From an uncultured Fodinibius sp. (GTDB taxonomy: Bacteria; Bacteroidota; Rhodothermia; Balneolales; Balneolaceae), in NCBI GenBank assembly GCA_913056235.1, contig CAJXMW010000001.1, positions 558,001 through 622,000 of the forward strand: a stretch of 64,000 nucleotides of DNA. The letters run 5' to 3'. Position numbers and translations under genes: made by a program. This document shows positions 50,966-58,880 of the stretch, piece after piece. Each line of letters starts with the position of its first letter. Position 1 is the first letter of the stretch. Below the pieces are notes generated by a model. The model made no database searches and had not been told where the DNA came from. It saw only the letters and a list, made by a program, of their open reading frames with translations.

Positions 50966-52153
50966 ATGACGGCGACCGATAGCAGTAAATTTTATGCCAA
51001 CCTTCCTGTGGTTGAAGATTTCTTTAATGCCTCTGCGCATCACAATCACCATCCTTTACCCGAAGACTGGTATATTGCCGTCACTGATATTGAGAACTCG
51101 ACCGCGGCCATCAATAACGATCGTTATAAGACCGTTAATATCCTGGGTGCATCCCCAATTGTGGGGATCCTGAATGTGGGTCAGCGCGATGAGATTCCCT
51201 ACACTTTTGCCGGCGACGGATCGGCTTTTTGCATCCCGCCCAACTTACTAGATGGAGCCAAGCGCGTACTTGGCGGCGCCCGACAAATTGGAAAGGTAGA
51301 GTATGAGCTAGACCTACGGACTGCCATTTATCCTGTTTCATTGATTCGCCAGCAGGGCTACGATGTGCGCGTAGCTCGTTATCGGGCTACGGAATTTTAC
51401 ACACAGGCGATTTTTACAGGGGGCGGCATCAGCAGAGCCGAAGAATTACTCAAGGAGCACGGCTATGAAAAGTATGATGTGCAGGCCCTCAAGGATGCCG
51501 AAAATGTTGATTTCTCGGGCCTGGAGTGCCGCTGGCAGGAAGTAGAGCAACCCGACAAGGAAGTAATAACCCTGCTGGTGAAGAGTAATCCCTCAGCCGA
51601 TCAGCCAGACCAAGTATACAACAGCGTCCTCCAAAAAATGCGTGAAATGTTTGGTTTCGACAATAAAACCAATCCCATTAACGTATCTGATCTGACGATG
51701 AACCTTTCGTTTGGCAAGCTAATGGGAGAGGCCAAGTTCCGCAACTTTGGCAAAAGCTGGTTCAAGCGGTTTGGCTATGTGCTGCAAGTGCAGCTGCAAA
51801 CAATAATTGGAAAAGTGTTGATGGCCCTGAACTACGAGACTTCTGCCACCGACTGGTCGCTCTACAAACCCGATATGGCACGTAACTCCGATCACCGAAA
51901 ATTTGACGATATGCTGCGTGTCGTTATCAGTGGCACCAAAAGCCAACGGCAAGAACTGGAGAACTTCCTGGACCAACAACACCAACGGGGTAATCTGGCA
52001 TACGGCATCCATCTGGCCAATGCCGCGATGATCACCTGCATGGTCTTTCAGTACCATCGCGACCACGTGCATTTTGTTGACGGCAAGGGCGGTGGCTATG
52101 TCTCGGCTGCGAAAGGACTCAAAAAACGCTTGGAATCACTGGAGAAAAATTAA
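50966..52153 (+). CDS. DUF3095 protein, nucleotide cyclase-like
   Basis: 395 residues from the ATG at 50966; a GTG two codons upstream is possible. DUF3095 is a class III adenylate cyclase-related domain. The metal-binding strand is seen as YIAVTDIENSTAAINNDRYKTVNILGAS near residue 33, and the second acidic strand as PYTFAGDGSAFCIPP near 79. The C-terminal half includes a region with NRSDHRKFDDMLRVVISGT-type sequence. A nucleotide-signalling role is inference; the activity of the domain has not been shown to my knowledge. Confidence 0.83.
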   Translation: MTATDSSKFYANLPVVEDFFNASAHHNHHPLPEDWYIAVTDIENSTAAINNDRYKTVNILGASPIVGILNVGQRDEIPYTFAGDGSAFCIPPNLLDGAKRVLGGARQIGKVEYELDLRTAIYPVSLIRQQGYDVRVARYRATEFYTQAIFTGGGISRAEELLKEHGYEKYDVQALKDAENVDFSGLECRWQEVEQPDKEVITLLVKSNPSADQPDQVYNSVLQKMREMFGFDNKTNPINVSDLTMNLSFGKLMGEAKFRNFGKSWFKRFGYVLQVQLQTIIGKVLMALNYETSATDWSLYKPDMARNSDHRKFDDMLRVVISGTKSQRQELENFLDQQHQRGNLAYGIHLANAAMITCMVFQYHRDHVHFVDGKGGGYVSAAKGLKKRLESLEKN

Positions 52154-52544
52154 CTTTATCTGGTGACTTTCATCTCGAACTCTTCAGTATAAATATAATA
52201 TCTGAACTCAGATAGGTCGGCATTGCTGGCATTTGCAGCCGCTTTACAAATAGCTTCAACCGCCTACCCAGGGGGTTGCCACTCGGTCGTGGAGCCACTA
52301 CTAAAATTTTGGAAGTATCATTGGCTAACCTCGCGATGGCTGCAAATATAAGTGTTGCAAACGCTGCGGTTATATTCCTCATAGTGACGGCTTCTTTAAG
52401 CGGATGAATAACCAAAGTACTAAAACAAATGATGAGCCACATGTTATTCTAGGGTTTAAGAGGCGATTATATTATTGCATGTACAAGCATTTTTTCAGAT
52501 CAAGCTTTAGATGCTATGTTTTTCTACAAGGCAGAGCGGCTTTT
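52154..52544. other. Gap without a recognisable gene
   Basis: Between the DUF3095 stop and the S10 terminator there are short open frames on both strands, the longest about 90 codons at 52170-52442 on the minus strand. Neither has a recognisable domain, and the two strands are about equally open. I therefore call nothing here. Confidence 0.4.
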
Positions 52545-52580
52545 TAATAAAAAATCCCCGACATCTCGAAATGCCGGGGA
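52545..52580 (-). terminator. Rho-independent terminator of the S10 peptidase gene
   Basis: CCCCG-A-CAT (52556-52564) pairs with ATG-C-CGGGG (52571-52579), with one internal mismatch, around a 6-base loop. On the minus strand it is followed by ATTTTTTATT. It lies about 33 bases past the peptidase stop. Confidence 0.8.
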
Positions 52581-52612
52581 CCTAGCATCTACTCAAAATT
52601 TATTGTGATTTT

Positions 52613-54136
52613 TTAATCACGATCAGTACGCTCGATAAAGCTTTCTACATCCTCATGAAATTTCTCGAGTGACGGCTTGTGGATGTACATCATGTGTCCC
52701 GCCTCGTAGTATTTCATGGAGATGTTCTTTTCCAGATCGGAAGGTATATTGAGATGGTCCATAGTATATTCGGCTCCCATAAACGGGGTGGCCAAATCGT
52801 AATATCCATTCAGGACCAGCACTTCCAGGTTGGGATTCTTTATCATGGCCTCGGAAAGATCCGGCGCTGTTGTAGGACTGGTGGGGAACCAACCGCCACC
52901 GTGCTCCCAATCCCAATCAAAACCTTCCATACTACCGGCCGAAATGTTGTACTGCTTGTCCTGGCCGAACTCGAGTTCACTGTGAAGGTAGTTCAAAAAC
53001 ATGCTGGTGTACGCTGGACCAATGGCCGAGCTCTGTGGGTCATAAAACGCTCTCTGAGAGAGGTTATCCATGCTGTACCCTTTATAACGAGAATCCAACC
53101 GGCCAACGGTTTTACCTTCTTCGCGCAGCAGCTCTTTGGTAAACTCTGACTGGGTAACACGCATGTTGGCCTTATCCAGGTAGTCGGTGCTTAACCCGGT
53201 AAATTCAGACAGCTTGTTGATGATTTGTGTCCTTCGGCTTTCCGACAGTTCGTCGCCTTTCATAAGGGCCGAAGCATACTCGTTTGAGGCAAACTGACGA
53301 ACCCGCTGGACAAATGCCTCAAGGTTTTTGGGCTTATTATCGAGCTTATCATGATACCAGGCTACCGCAGCATAGGTGGGCAGGTAAACCACATAAGGCA
53401 GGTTATCGGAATCCCCAAAAGCAATAGTGCGCAGGTCCAAGACAGTGGAAACCAGCACCACGCCATTCATGGCAATGCCCTCTCCCTGCAGGTAATTTAC
53501 AACGCCGGCCGAACGGGTCGTACCATAACTTTCTCCCAACAAGTACTTCGGCGAATTCCAGCGTTTGTTTTCGCTAATGTAACTCTTGATAAAATTGCTT
53601 ACCGATCGAATATCCTGATCGACACCCCAGAAGTCCTTGCCTTCTGCCTTGCCAACCGGGCGGCTGAGTCCTGTTCCAACGGGATCCACCATCACAATAT
53701 CGGTGGCATCCAGCATTGAATACTGGTTGTCGGTGAGCTCATAAGGTGCCGGCGGTGTTGACTCCGGATCTTTTACAACCACACGGCGTGGTCCCATTAC
53801 CCCCATGTGCAACCAGATAGATGACGAGCCCGGTCCCCCGTTGTAAGAAAAAGTAAGCGGCCGGTTCGACTTATCCTCAACCCCGTCTTTACTATAGGCC
53901 GTGTATCCAAACGTGGCCACCGGCTCTCCTTTATTGTTTTTGAGAATCATCGTTCCGGCGGTGGCCGTATAGTCAATTTCTTCGCCGTCCACCGTAACCG
54001 TGTGATGTGTCACTGATTTTTCCGCTTCCGGAACGGACGTTTTTGCCGTATCCGAACTCGATTGCGCGTAACTGCTGGAACTAATTCCTACGTGGAACAG
54101 CCCCATTAAAACAAGACCAACAAGAAGCTTCTTCAT
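52613..54136 (-). CDS. Serine carboxypeptidase-like S10 family peptidase
   Basis: 507-residue exported alpha/beta hydrolase with a signal peptide (MKKLLVGLVLMGLFHVGISSSSYAQ). Family landmarks: SYNGGPGSSSIWLHMGVMGPRRV near residues 99-121, the nucleophile Ser in LLGESYGTTRSAG near 203, the Asp in LNGYYDLATPF near 450, and the His in YEAGHMMYIH near 487. S10 enzymes remove C-terminal amino acids at acidic pH. Bacterial versions are mostly periplasmic. Monocistronic with its own terminator. Confidence 0.93.
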   Translation of the reverse strand: MKKLLVGLVLMGLFHVGISSSSYAQSSSDTAKTSVPEAEKSVTHHTVTVDGEEIDYTATAGTMILKNNKGEPVATFGYTAYSKDGVEDKSNRPLTFSYNGGPGSSSIWLHMGVMGPRRVVVKDPESTPPAPYELTDNQYSMLDATDIVMVDPVGTGLSRPVGKAEGKDFWGVDQDIRSVSNFIKSYISENKRWNSPKYLLGESYGTTRSAGVVNYLQGEGIAMNGVVLVSTVLDLRTIAFGDSDNLPYVVYLPTYAAVAWYHDKLDNKPKNLEAFVQRVRQFASNEYASALMKGDELSESRRTQIINKLSEFTGLSTDYLDKANMRVTQSEFTKELLREEGKTVGRLDSRYKGYSMDNLSQRAFYDPQSSAIGPAYTSMFLNYLHSELEFGQDKQYNISAGSMEGFDWDWEHGGGWFPTSPTTAPDLSEAMIKNPNLEVLVLNGYYDLATPFMGAEYTMDHLNIPSDLEKNISMKYYEAGHMMYIHKPSLEKFHEDVESFIERTDRD

Positions 54137-54272
54137 AATTACCTTTTTTTATGATTGTATTTTCTTTACAAAATGAAGGTATAAAAATATCGACAGATCG
54201 AAAGTGAATTAACGTACTTTTACGCCCTGCCGAGGAGGCTTCCCATCAGGGTGTCGAATTTACAGATCGGAC

Positions 54273-54288
54273 TTGTCAATATTGACAA
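54273..54288. promoter_or_regulatory. Perfect 16-base palindrome upstream of hsp20
   Basis: TTGTCAATATTGACAA reads identically on both strands. It lies in the 302-base divergent gap between the S10 peptidase and hsp20 genes. It could be an operator for either. It is not the CIRCE element. Confidence 0.5.
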
Positions 54289-54367
54289 CAGATAATCCCA
54301 TCGTTTGCCAAAATTACAAATGCTCAGCCCTTGGCACATCATTTGTTACATCTTTAAATGTGTTGAT

Positions 54368-54379
54368 GGTGATATCACC
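54368..54379. promoter_or_regulatory. Palindrome GGTGATATCACC near the hsp20 start
   Basis: A perfect 12-base palindrome, extended by TGA/TCA on the outer sides with one mismatch. It is about 60 bases upstream of the hsp20 ATG, in a good position for a repressor or activator. Confidence 0.45.
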
Positions 54380-54423
54380 GTCACACTCATGAGTAACTAG
54401 TAACTGCTAAATGAAATACTTTT

Positions 54424-54430
54424 AGGAGGT
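54424..54430 (+). promoter_or_regulatory. Strong Shine-Dalgarno sequence of hsp20
   Basis: AGGAGGT lies nine bases before the hsp20 ATG. This is a full match to the anti-SD. Most starts in this window have weak or no SD, so this gene is likely to be translated at high rates. Confidence 0.8.
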
Positions 54431-54438
54431 AAATAGCT

Positions 54439-54885
54439 ATGCTGATGAGAAGAAACACAACCAACTTCCCATCACTATTGAACAAAAATCGCAACAGCTC
54501 TACACTGCGATTTTCGGATATGCTCGATGAGATTATGGAAGACGCATTCTCATTGAGCAAGGGAACTTTTATCCCAGAACTCAACGTGTATGAAAATGCC
54601 GAAGAGTTTGAACTTACACTGGCTCTTCCCGGCATGCGCAAAGAAGACATCAACATAAGCTTTGAGAACAATACCATAACAATCAGCGGTGAACGCGAGC
54701 TGAAAGAAGAGGAAGGAACCAAGTATCATCGCATCGAAAGCCGTTTTGGCAAATTTGAGCGTTCAATGCCGCTGCCTAATGTTATTGATGAAGAAAACAT
54801 CAGTGCTACCTACGAAAATGGCGTTCTGACCGTCAATGTCCCCAAGACAAAAGACAAGGCAGGCAAGCAAATCGAAGTCAAATAA
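54439..54885 (+). CDS. Small heat-shock protein (Hsp20/alpha-crystallin)
   Basis: 148-residue holdase chaperone. The alpha-crystallin domain spans residues about 40-135, with VYENAEEFELTLALPGMRKEDINISFENNTITISGER and the closing ENGVLTVNVPK motif. A short N-terminal arm and a C-terminal KDKAGKQIEVK tail flank it; the IXI-like tail (IEV) is typical of oligomerising Hsp20s. Followed by a clear terminator, so monocistronic. Confidence 0.95.
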   Translation: MLMRRNTTNFPSLLNKNRNSSTLRFSDMLDEIMEDAFSLSKGTFIPELNVYENAEEFELTLALPGMRKEDINISFENNTITISGERELKEEEGTKYHRIESRFGKFERSMPLPNVIDEENISATYENGVLTVNVPKTKDKAGKQIEVK

Positions 54886-54912
54886 TACTTAACATACTTT
54901 CTTGTTGAAGTG

Positions 54913-54939
54913 AAGCCGTGGTTTCTCCACGGCTTTTTC
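54913..54939 (+). terminator. Rho-independent terminator of hsp20
   Basis: AAGCCGTGG (54913-54921) pairs with CCACGGCTT (54927-54935), loop TTTCT, then TTTCT/ATTTT. It starts 28 bases after the hsp20 stop. Confidence 0.88.
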
Positions 54940-55067
54940 TATTTTGACCTACTCTTTTACCTGGATAAAATCAGAAAAGAGATTGCCCCGCAGGAGGTAG
55001 GGAACCAAACTCAGAAATAAAAGATCACGAAGGGTAAGAATTAGCCTACTTATTTGTCCGTAAGCGA

Positions 55068-55610
55068 TTAGGAAAGCTCGACAAACGACGCCGGTACCTG
55101 CTTAGTCAGCCAGATACTCGACTCGCTTTCGGATTGATAAACCTCATAGCCAGCTTCTGCCATCCGGATGGCTGCGATGGTTAAAATCACTGGTGCCCCG
55201 TGGCGACTGCCCACGTTTCGGGCCTCATCACGCGTTGCCGACAGGTGCACAAAATTTCGGTTGCCCGCTCGCAGGCCTTCGGCTAAAATGGCATCCACAT
55301 TGCGTTTGGCCGTACCATGATACAGCTGCTTCGGCGGGGTCTTCGGCTTCATTTGCAGTTCCACATCAATCGAATGACCATAACCGGCCCGGATATAGTT
55401 TGTATCCTCGCTCAGGATGAACCGCTGCTTGGAACCGTGATTCAACACTTGCTCCAATATTGTGTGATCAATGGACTTACCCTCTCTTTGCGCCTTGCTG
55501 ATAAGTTCTTCCACTTCTGCCCAGCCGTTTTCATCCACAACCAATCCTATCGATTCGGGATGGTGGCGCAGCACGTAGCTCAAAAACTTACTGATCGACG
55601 TTAAATCCAT
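55068..55610 (-). CDS. kptA: RNA 2'-phosphotransferase (KptA/Tpt1)
   Basis: 180 residues from the ATG at 55610; a TTG four codons upstream is an alternative. KptA moves the 2'-phosphate of RNA to NAD. The conserved regions are all seen: SKFLSYVLRHHPESIGLVVDENGWAEVEELI, the R-H-H of the RNA/NAD pocket, IRAGYGHSI near residue 83, LYHGTAKRNVDAILAEGLRAG near 100 and FVHLSATRDEARNVGSRHG near 124. No tRNA ligase is nearby. Bacterial KptA has no known essential substrate. Confidence 0.94.
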   Translation of the reverse strand: MDLTSISKFLSYVLRHHPESIGLVVDENGWAEVEELISKAQREGKSIDHTILEQVLNHGSKQRFILSEDTNYIRAGYGHSIDVELQMKPKTPPKQLYHGTAKRNVDAILAEGLRAGNRNFVHLSATRDEARNVGSRHGAPVILTIAAIRMAEAGYEVYQSESESSIWLTKQVPASFVELS

Positions 55611-55690
55611 ACCGGCTTTCAATTACTTTCTATTTAGCCTTTTTTTAATATATAGGAATAGTACAATTGGGATAAAATAGTATCGGGGCT

Positions 55691-56152
55691 ATGGACAAAA
55701 CAGAACATGAATTTAGTTTGACGACAAGAGCCAAGCTGATAATGCTGGCTATACTTCTCATCTTTGGAGTTCCCATCCTATACGCGGCCTGGTTACAGTT
55801 CCAGTCTCAAAAGCCCCTGATAGGCGGGCTCATGATTGGACTATTCATTCTTTTTATACTCGTACTCTTTGTCGCTACCGGATATAAGATTAAAATCTCA
55901 GATTCAACCCTTCATCGTGAATCGTTGCTCGGTTCTACTACCCTCAGATTTACCGAAATCGATGGGAGCCATTTCGGTTCATCGTGGACTAACTTTTATG
56001 TACAGTCAGGCCCCAATAAAATATTTGTCACCCAAGACTTTGAGGATCATGAAAATATTATCCGGCATATTTTGAATAACGTCAGGAGCGATAGGGGATT
56101 GAAGGATATTGAATTAACCGGTAAAGCTGATCTTATTGAGCAGTACACCTGA
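55691..56152 (+). CDS. Membrane protein with PH-like C-terminal domain (paralogue 1)
   Basis: 153-residue protein. Two transmembrane helices lie near residues 16-34 and 46-64, and a C-terminal region of about 85 residues has alternating beta-strands (IKISDSTLHRESLLGSTTLRFTEIDGSHFGSSWTNFYVQSGPNKIFVTQDFEDHENIIRHI), the layout of a bacterial PH-type domain. Paralogous to the next gene (SHFGSSWTNFYV versus IHFGTIWSNFYV). Function unknown. Confidence 0.72.
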   Translation: MDKTEHEFSLTTRAKLIMLAILLIFGVPILYAAWLQFQSQKPLIGGLMIGLFILFILVLFVATGYKIKISDSTLHRESLLGSTTLRFTEIDGSHFGSSWTNFYVQSGPNKIFVTQDFEDHENIIRHILNNVRSDRGLKDIELTGKADLIEQYT

Positions 56153-56217
56153 GCACAGGATCAAAGTACAATCATCAAGTTTTATACAAATACCAAATAC
56201 CAAAAGACAAAACTGCT

Positions 56218-56697
56218 ATGAAACAAAGTAATCAAGAGTTTGGTATTCGGCTGCGCAGTAAAATTGGTATTCTTTTTTTACTGCTATTTGTAGGGATTCC
56301 AATGTTGTATGCCGCCTATAAGAATTTTCAAGTCCAGAAAATAGTAATGGGATCGCTGATGGTAGCATTATTCCTTTCCTGGGCAGCTGTAATAACAGTG
56401 GCATTTAATTTCCGAATTGAGTTGTCCGACAATTCTATCCAACGTGATGGCATTTTTTCTCCCAAAGTAGTTGATTTTGCCGATGTAGAGGCTATCCATT
56501 TCGGCACCATATGGTCCAACTTTTATGTGAAATCGGGAGAAACCAAGCTATATGTCTCCAAGGATTTTAAAGACTATGACGACATTATCCACCACATTGT
56601 TGATAGGGTACAGGCATCAAAAGAGCTGAACGCCGTGGAGCTAACGGGAAAAACCGAGCACATCGAGGAATACACATCTGCCGAAACCGTTGGTTAA
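56218..56697 (+). CDS. Membrane protein with PH-like C-terminal domain (paralogue 2)
   Basis: 159 residues, same topology as the preceding gene and separated from it by 65 bases: two helices near residues 16-34 and 45-62, then the beta-rich region FRIELSDNSIQRDGIFSPKVVDFADVEAIHFGTIWSNFYVKSGETKLYVSKDF. The closing E-L-T-G-K-x-E-H-I-E-E-Y-T matches the end of paralogue 1. It looks like a local tandem duplication with wide divergence. Function unknown. Confidence 0.72.
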   Translation: MKQSNQEFGIRLRSKIGILFLLLFVGIPMLYAAYKNFQVQKIVMGSLMVALFLSWAAVITVAFNFRIELSDNSIQRDGIFSPKVVDFADVEAIHFGTIWSNFYVKSGETKLYVSKDFKDYDDIIHHIVDRVQASKELNAVELTGKTEHIEEYTSAETVG

Positions 56698-56733
56698 AAG
56701 AATGGCACGGACCGATGTCCGCGCCAAATTCTT
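56698..56733. terminator. Bidirectional terminator-like hairpin
   Basis: AAGAAT-GGCACGGAC pairs with GTCCGCGCC-AA-ATTCTT around a CGAT loop, with one internal mismatch. It starts right at the stop of the upstream gene and lies before the convergent S9 peptidase stop, so it can serve both. Confidence 0.65.
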
Positions 56734-56737
56734 GTGT

Positions 56738-58789
56738 CTAGTTGTTAGTCTCGATGGTCGTATTCTCAAGTTCCAGCTCGTCATCCGGCTGCACATCTTT
56801 TTGCCCCTTGAGATACTCATTAAACCAGCGCATCATACGTAGGTTATAATCCAAGCGCGCCGTGGCCTTGGCATTGCCGTGACCTTCGCCGGGGTAGAGT
56901 ACCAGCCGTACCGGAGTATCCGTGCGTGTTTTAATATGACGATACAACTCGTACGACTGCCCGGGATCTACGCGTGTATCTTCCTTTCCTGCCATTATCA
57001 GCAGAGGCGTGTCGGCCTGCCCGGCGTAATAAATAGGGCTGCGCTCTAGAAATGACTGATAGTCTTCCCAGATGCGTTCCCGGGCATGCACCAAGTAAAG
57101 CTCTTCTGGTATATCGCTGGTACCCCACTTCGAAATATTATTGCTGATTCCCACAAACATCACACCCGCCGCAAAGCGATCAGTATAGCGAGTCGACATC
57201 CAGCCGGTGGCGTATCCACCATAGGAACCTCCTGTGACGCCAATACGGCTTGAATCGGCAATACCAACTTTTATCAATTCATCAATGCCAGCTACAATAT
57301 CATCAAATTCGGCTCCCGCCATGTCGGCTTGGCTGCTTTTAGCAAAAGTCTCTCCACGACCGGTACTGCCGCGGTAGTTGGGATAAAACACAAAGTAGCC
57401 CTGTCCTGCCGCCACCTGCCCGGGATCAGAATAGCCGGTAATCCATCCATTGTTATAGTGGCTTTCGGGACCGCCATGCACTGATGTAATAACTGGATAT
57501 CGCTGACCTTTTTCATAATTGGTGGGATAAACGAGCATACCCTGCAGCTCCAGGCCGTCTTGTGCTTTCCAGGAAACGACCTCCTGCTTGCCCAGGTTCT
57601 GTTTATCCAACCATGGATTATTGTCCGTTAGCCGTACCGGATCGCTGTTTTTCTTGCCCAACTTGTACAGTTCAGTTGGATGGGAGGGCGAACTGGCAGT
57701 AAAAATAGTCGTGCCATTCGGAGATCGGTCGAAAGAAGAAAGGTTTACCTTACCTTTATCAACAACGGTTTTCATTGATGAACCATCAGATTTAATACTC
57801 CCAAAAGTTGACCAAACACCTTTGCTGGTCAGATAGTACAGGGTATTGCTGTCGGCCCACTTAAACTGCTCAAACATGCCTTCGAACTGGGGCTGCAGCT
57901 GCGTAGGCTCTCCGCCCTCCGACGAAACCACAAACAGGCGACCATCAATGGGATCATTGATATCGGCGCCAGCCAACATGGCCAGCTTTTTGCCATCGGG
58001 ACTCCATCCAATATGGCCCAACTTGCCGCGGTGATCAACAGTGCCGTATACTTCTTTACCGTGATGGCCAACGATCTGCACCTGTTGGTGCATGTAATAG
58101 TCGTCAACAAGCGGCGAAGGGGCTACTGCAATGGCAAGTCGTTTGCCGTCCGGGCTCCAGTGCATCTGATAGACCGATCCATCAACCTGCAGCTGATGCG
58201 GCTGATGGTCCTGCATATCAAGATTGGTCACATAACCACGACGCTGCTTCAGATTCTCTTCATAAATTTCCGGGTGGTACGGCAAGGAGGAACGCTCATG
58301 GGAGATGGTATCTTTTGCCATAAAAGCCAGGTGACCGCCATCCGGCCCCCAGGAATAACTGGCAATAGGGGTAGGAAAAGAAAATATCTTTTGAGCTTCA
58401 CCGCCGTTGGTCGAAATTTCGTACAGGCTGGTCGGCTGATTTGAAGATCTGCTTGCCAAAAATGTTATGGTATTGTGATTAGGACGATAAGCGATATTAC
58501 TCACACTCATCGAAGTAACGTAGGGCAGGGAATTGCCGCTTTCCAAGTCAGCCATGTACAGGTGATAGTCGGCCGACTTATTTTCTTTTAGTGGATTAGC
58601 CTGCACACGCAGCGTATAAATAGCTTTCTGGCCAGACGGCGAAACAGCTATTTCATCTACTTGTTCAATATTGGCAACCTCCAGGGGCGTCAATCCGGTG
58701 GTATCTGACTGCCCTGCGGCAATACTTACAAACATGACGCAAAGTACAAGTACGAATAACAAACTCTTGGGAATAACCAGCGATCTCAT
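56738..58789 (-). CDS. S9 family prolyl oligopeptidase-type peptidase
   Basis: 683-residue exported peptidase with an N-terminal signal sequence (ends near SIAAGQ). Residues about 35-400 are a WD40/TolB-like propeller with repeated SPDGKxLA motifs. The catalytic alpha/beta hydrolase domain holds the nucleophile Ser in GVTGGSYGGYATG near residue 520, the Asp in AGKEDTRVDPGQS near 608, and the His in PGEGHGNAK near 640. DPP-type enzymes cut dipeptides from peptide N-termini; the acidic C-terminal tail is unusual but not rare. Confidence 0.93.
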   Translation of the reverse strand: MRSLVIPKSLLFVLVLCVMFVSIAAGQSDTTGLTPLEVANIEQVDEIAVSPSGQKAIYTLRVQANPLKENKSADYHLYMADLESGNSLPYVTSMSVSNIAYRPNHNTITFLASRSSNQPTSLYEISTNGGEAQKIFSFPTPIASYSWGPDGGHLAFMAKDTISHERSSLPYHPEIYEENLKQRRGYVTNLDMQDHQPHQLQVDGSVYQMHWSPDGKRLAIAVAPSPLVDDYYMHQQVQIVGHHGKEVYGTVDHRGKLGHIGWSPDGKKLAMLAGADINDPIDGRLFVVSSEGGEPTQLQPQFEGMFEQFKWADSNTLYYLTSKGVWSTFGSIKSDGSSMKTVVDKGKVNLSSFDRSPNGTTIFTASSPSHPTELYKLGKKNSDPVRLTDNNPWLDKQNLGKQEVVSWKAQDGLELQGMLVYPTNYEKGQRYPVITSVHGGPESHYNNGWITGYSDPGQVAAGQGYFVFYPNYRGSTGRGETFAKSSQADMAGAEFDDIVAGIDELIKVGIADSSRIGVTGGSYGGYATGWMSTRYTDRFAAGVMFVGISNNISKWGTSDIPEELYLVHARERIWEDYQSFLERSPIYYAGQADTPLLIMAGKEDTRVDPGQSYELYRHIKTRTDTPVRLVLYPGEGHGNAKATARLDYNLRMMRWFNEYLKGQKDVQPDDELELENTTIETNN

Positions 58790-58880
58790 ATTTACCCTAT
58801 GTTGATGTGTTAAGATGAATTCTTTAGGAACTCTGTGTTCTAATATAATACAATTAAAAAATGTTTTCCGGTGATGGGCG

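Noticed and set aside
52170-52442. 90-codon minus-strand frame as a real gene
   Set aside because: No recognised domain, no SD, and the complementary strand is also open over much of the same stretch; likely chance.
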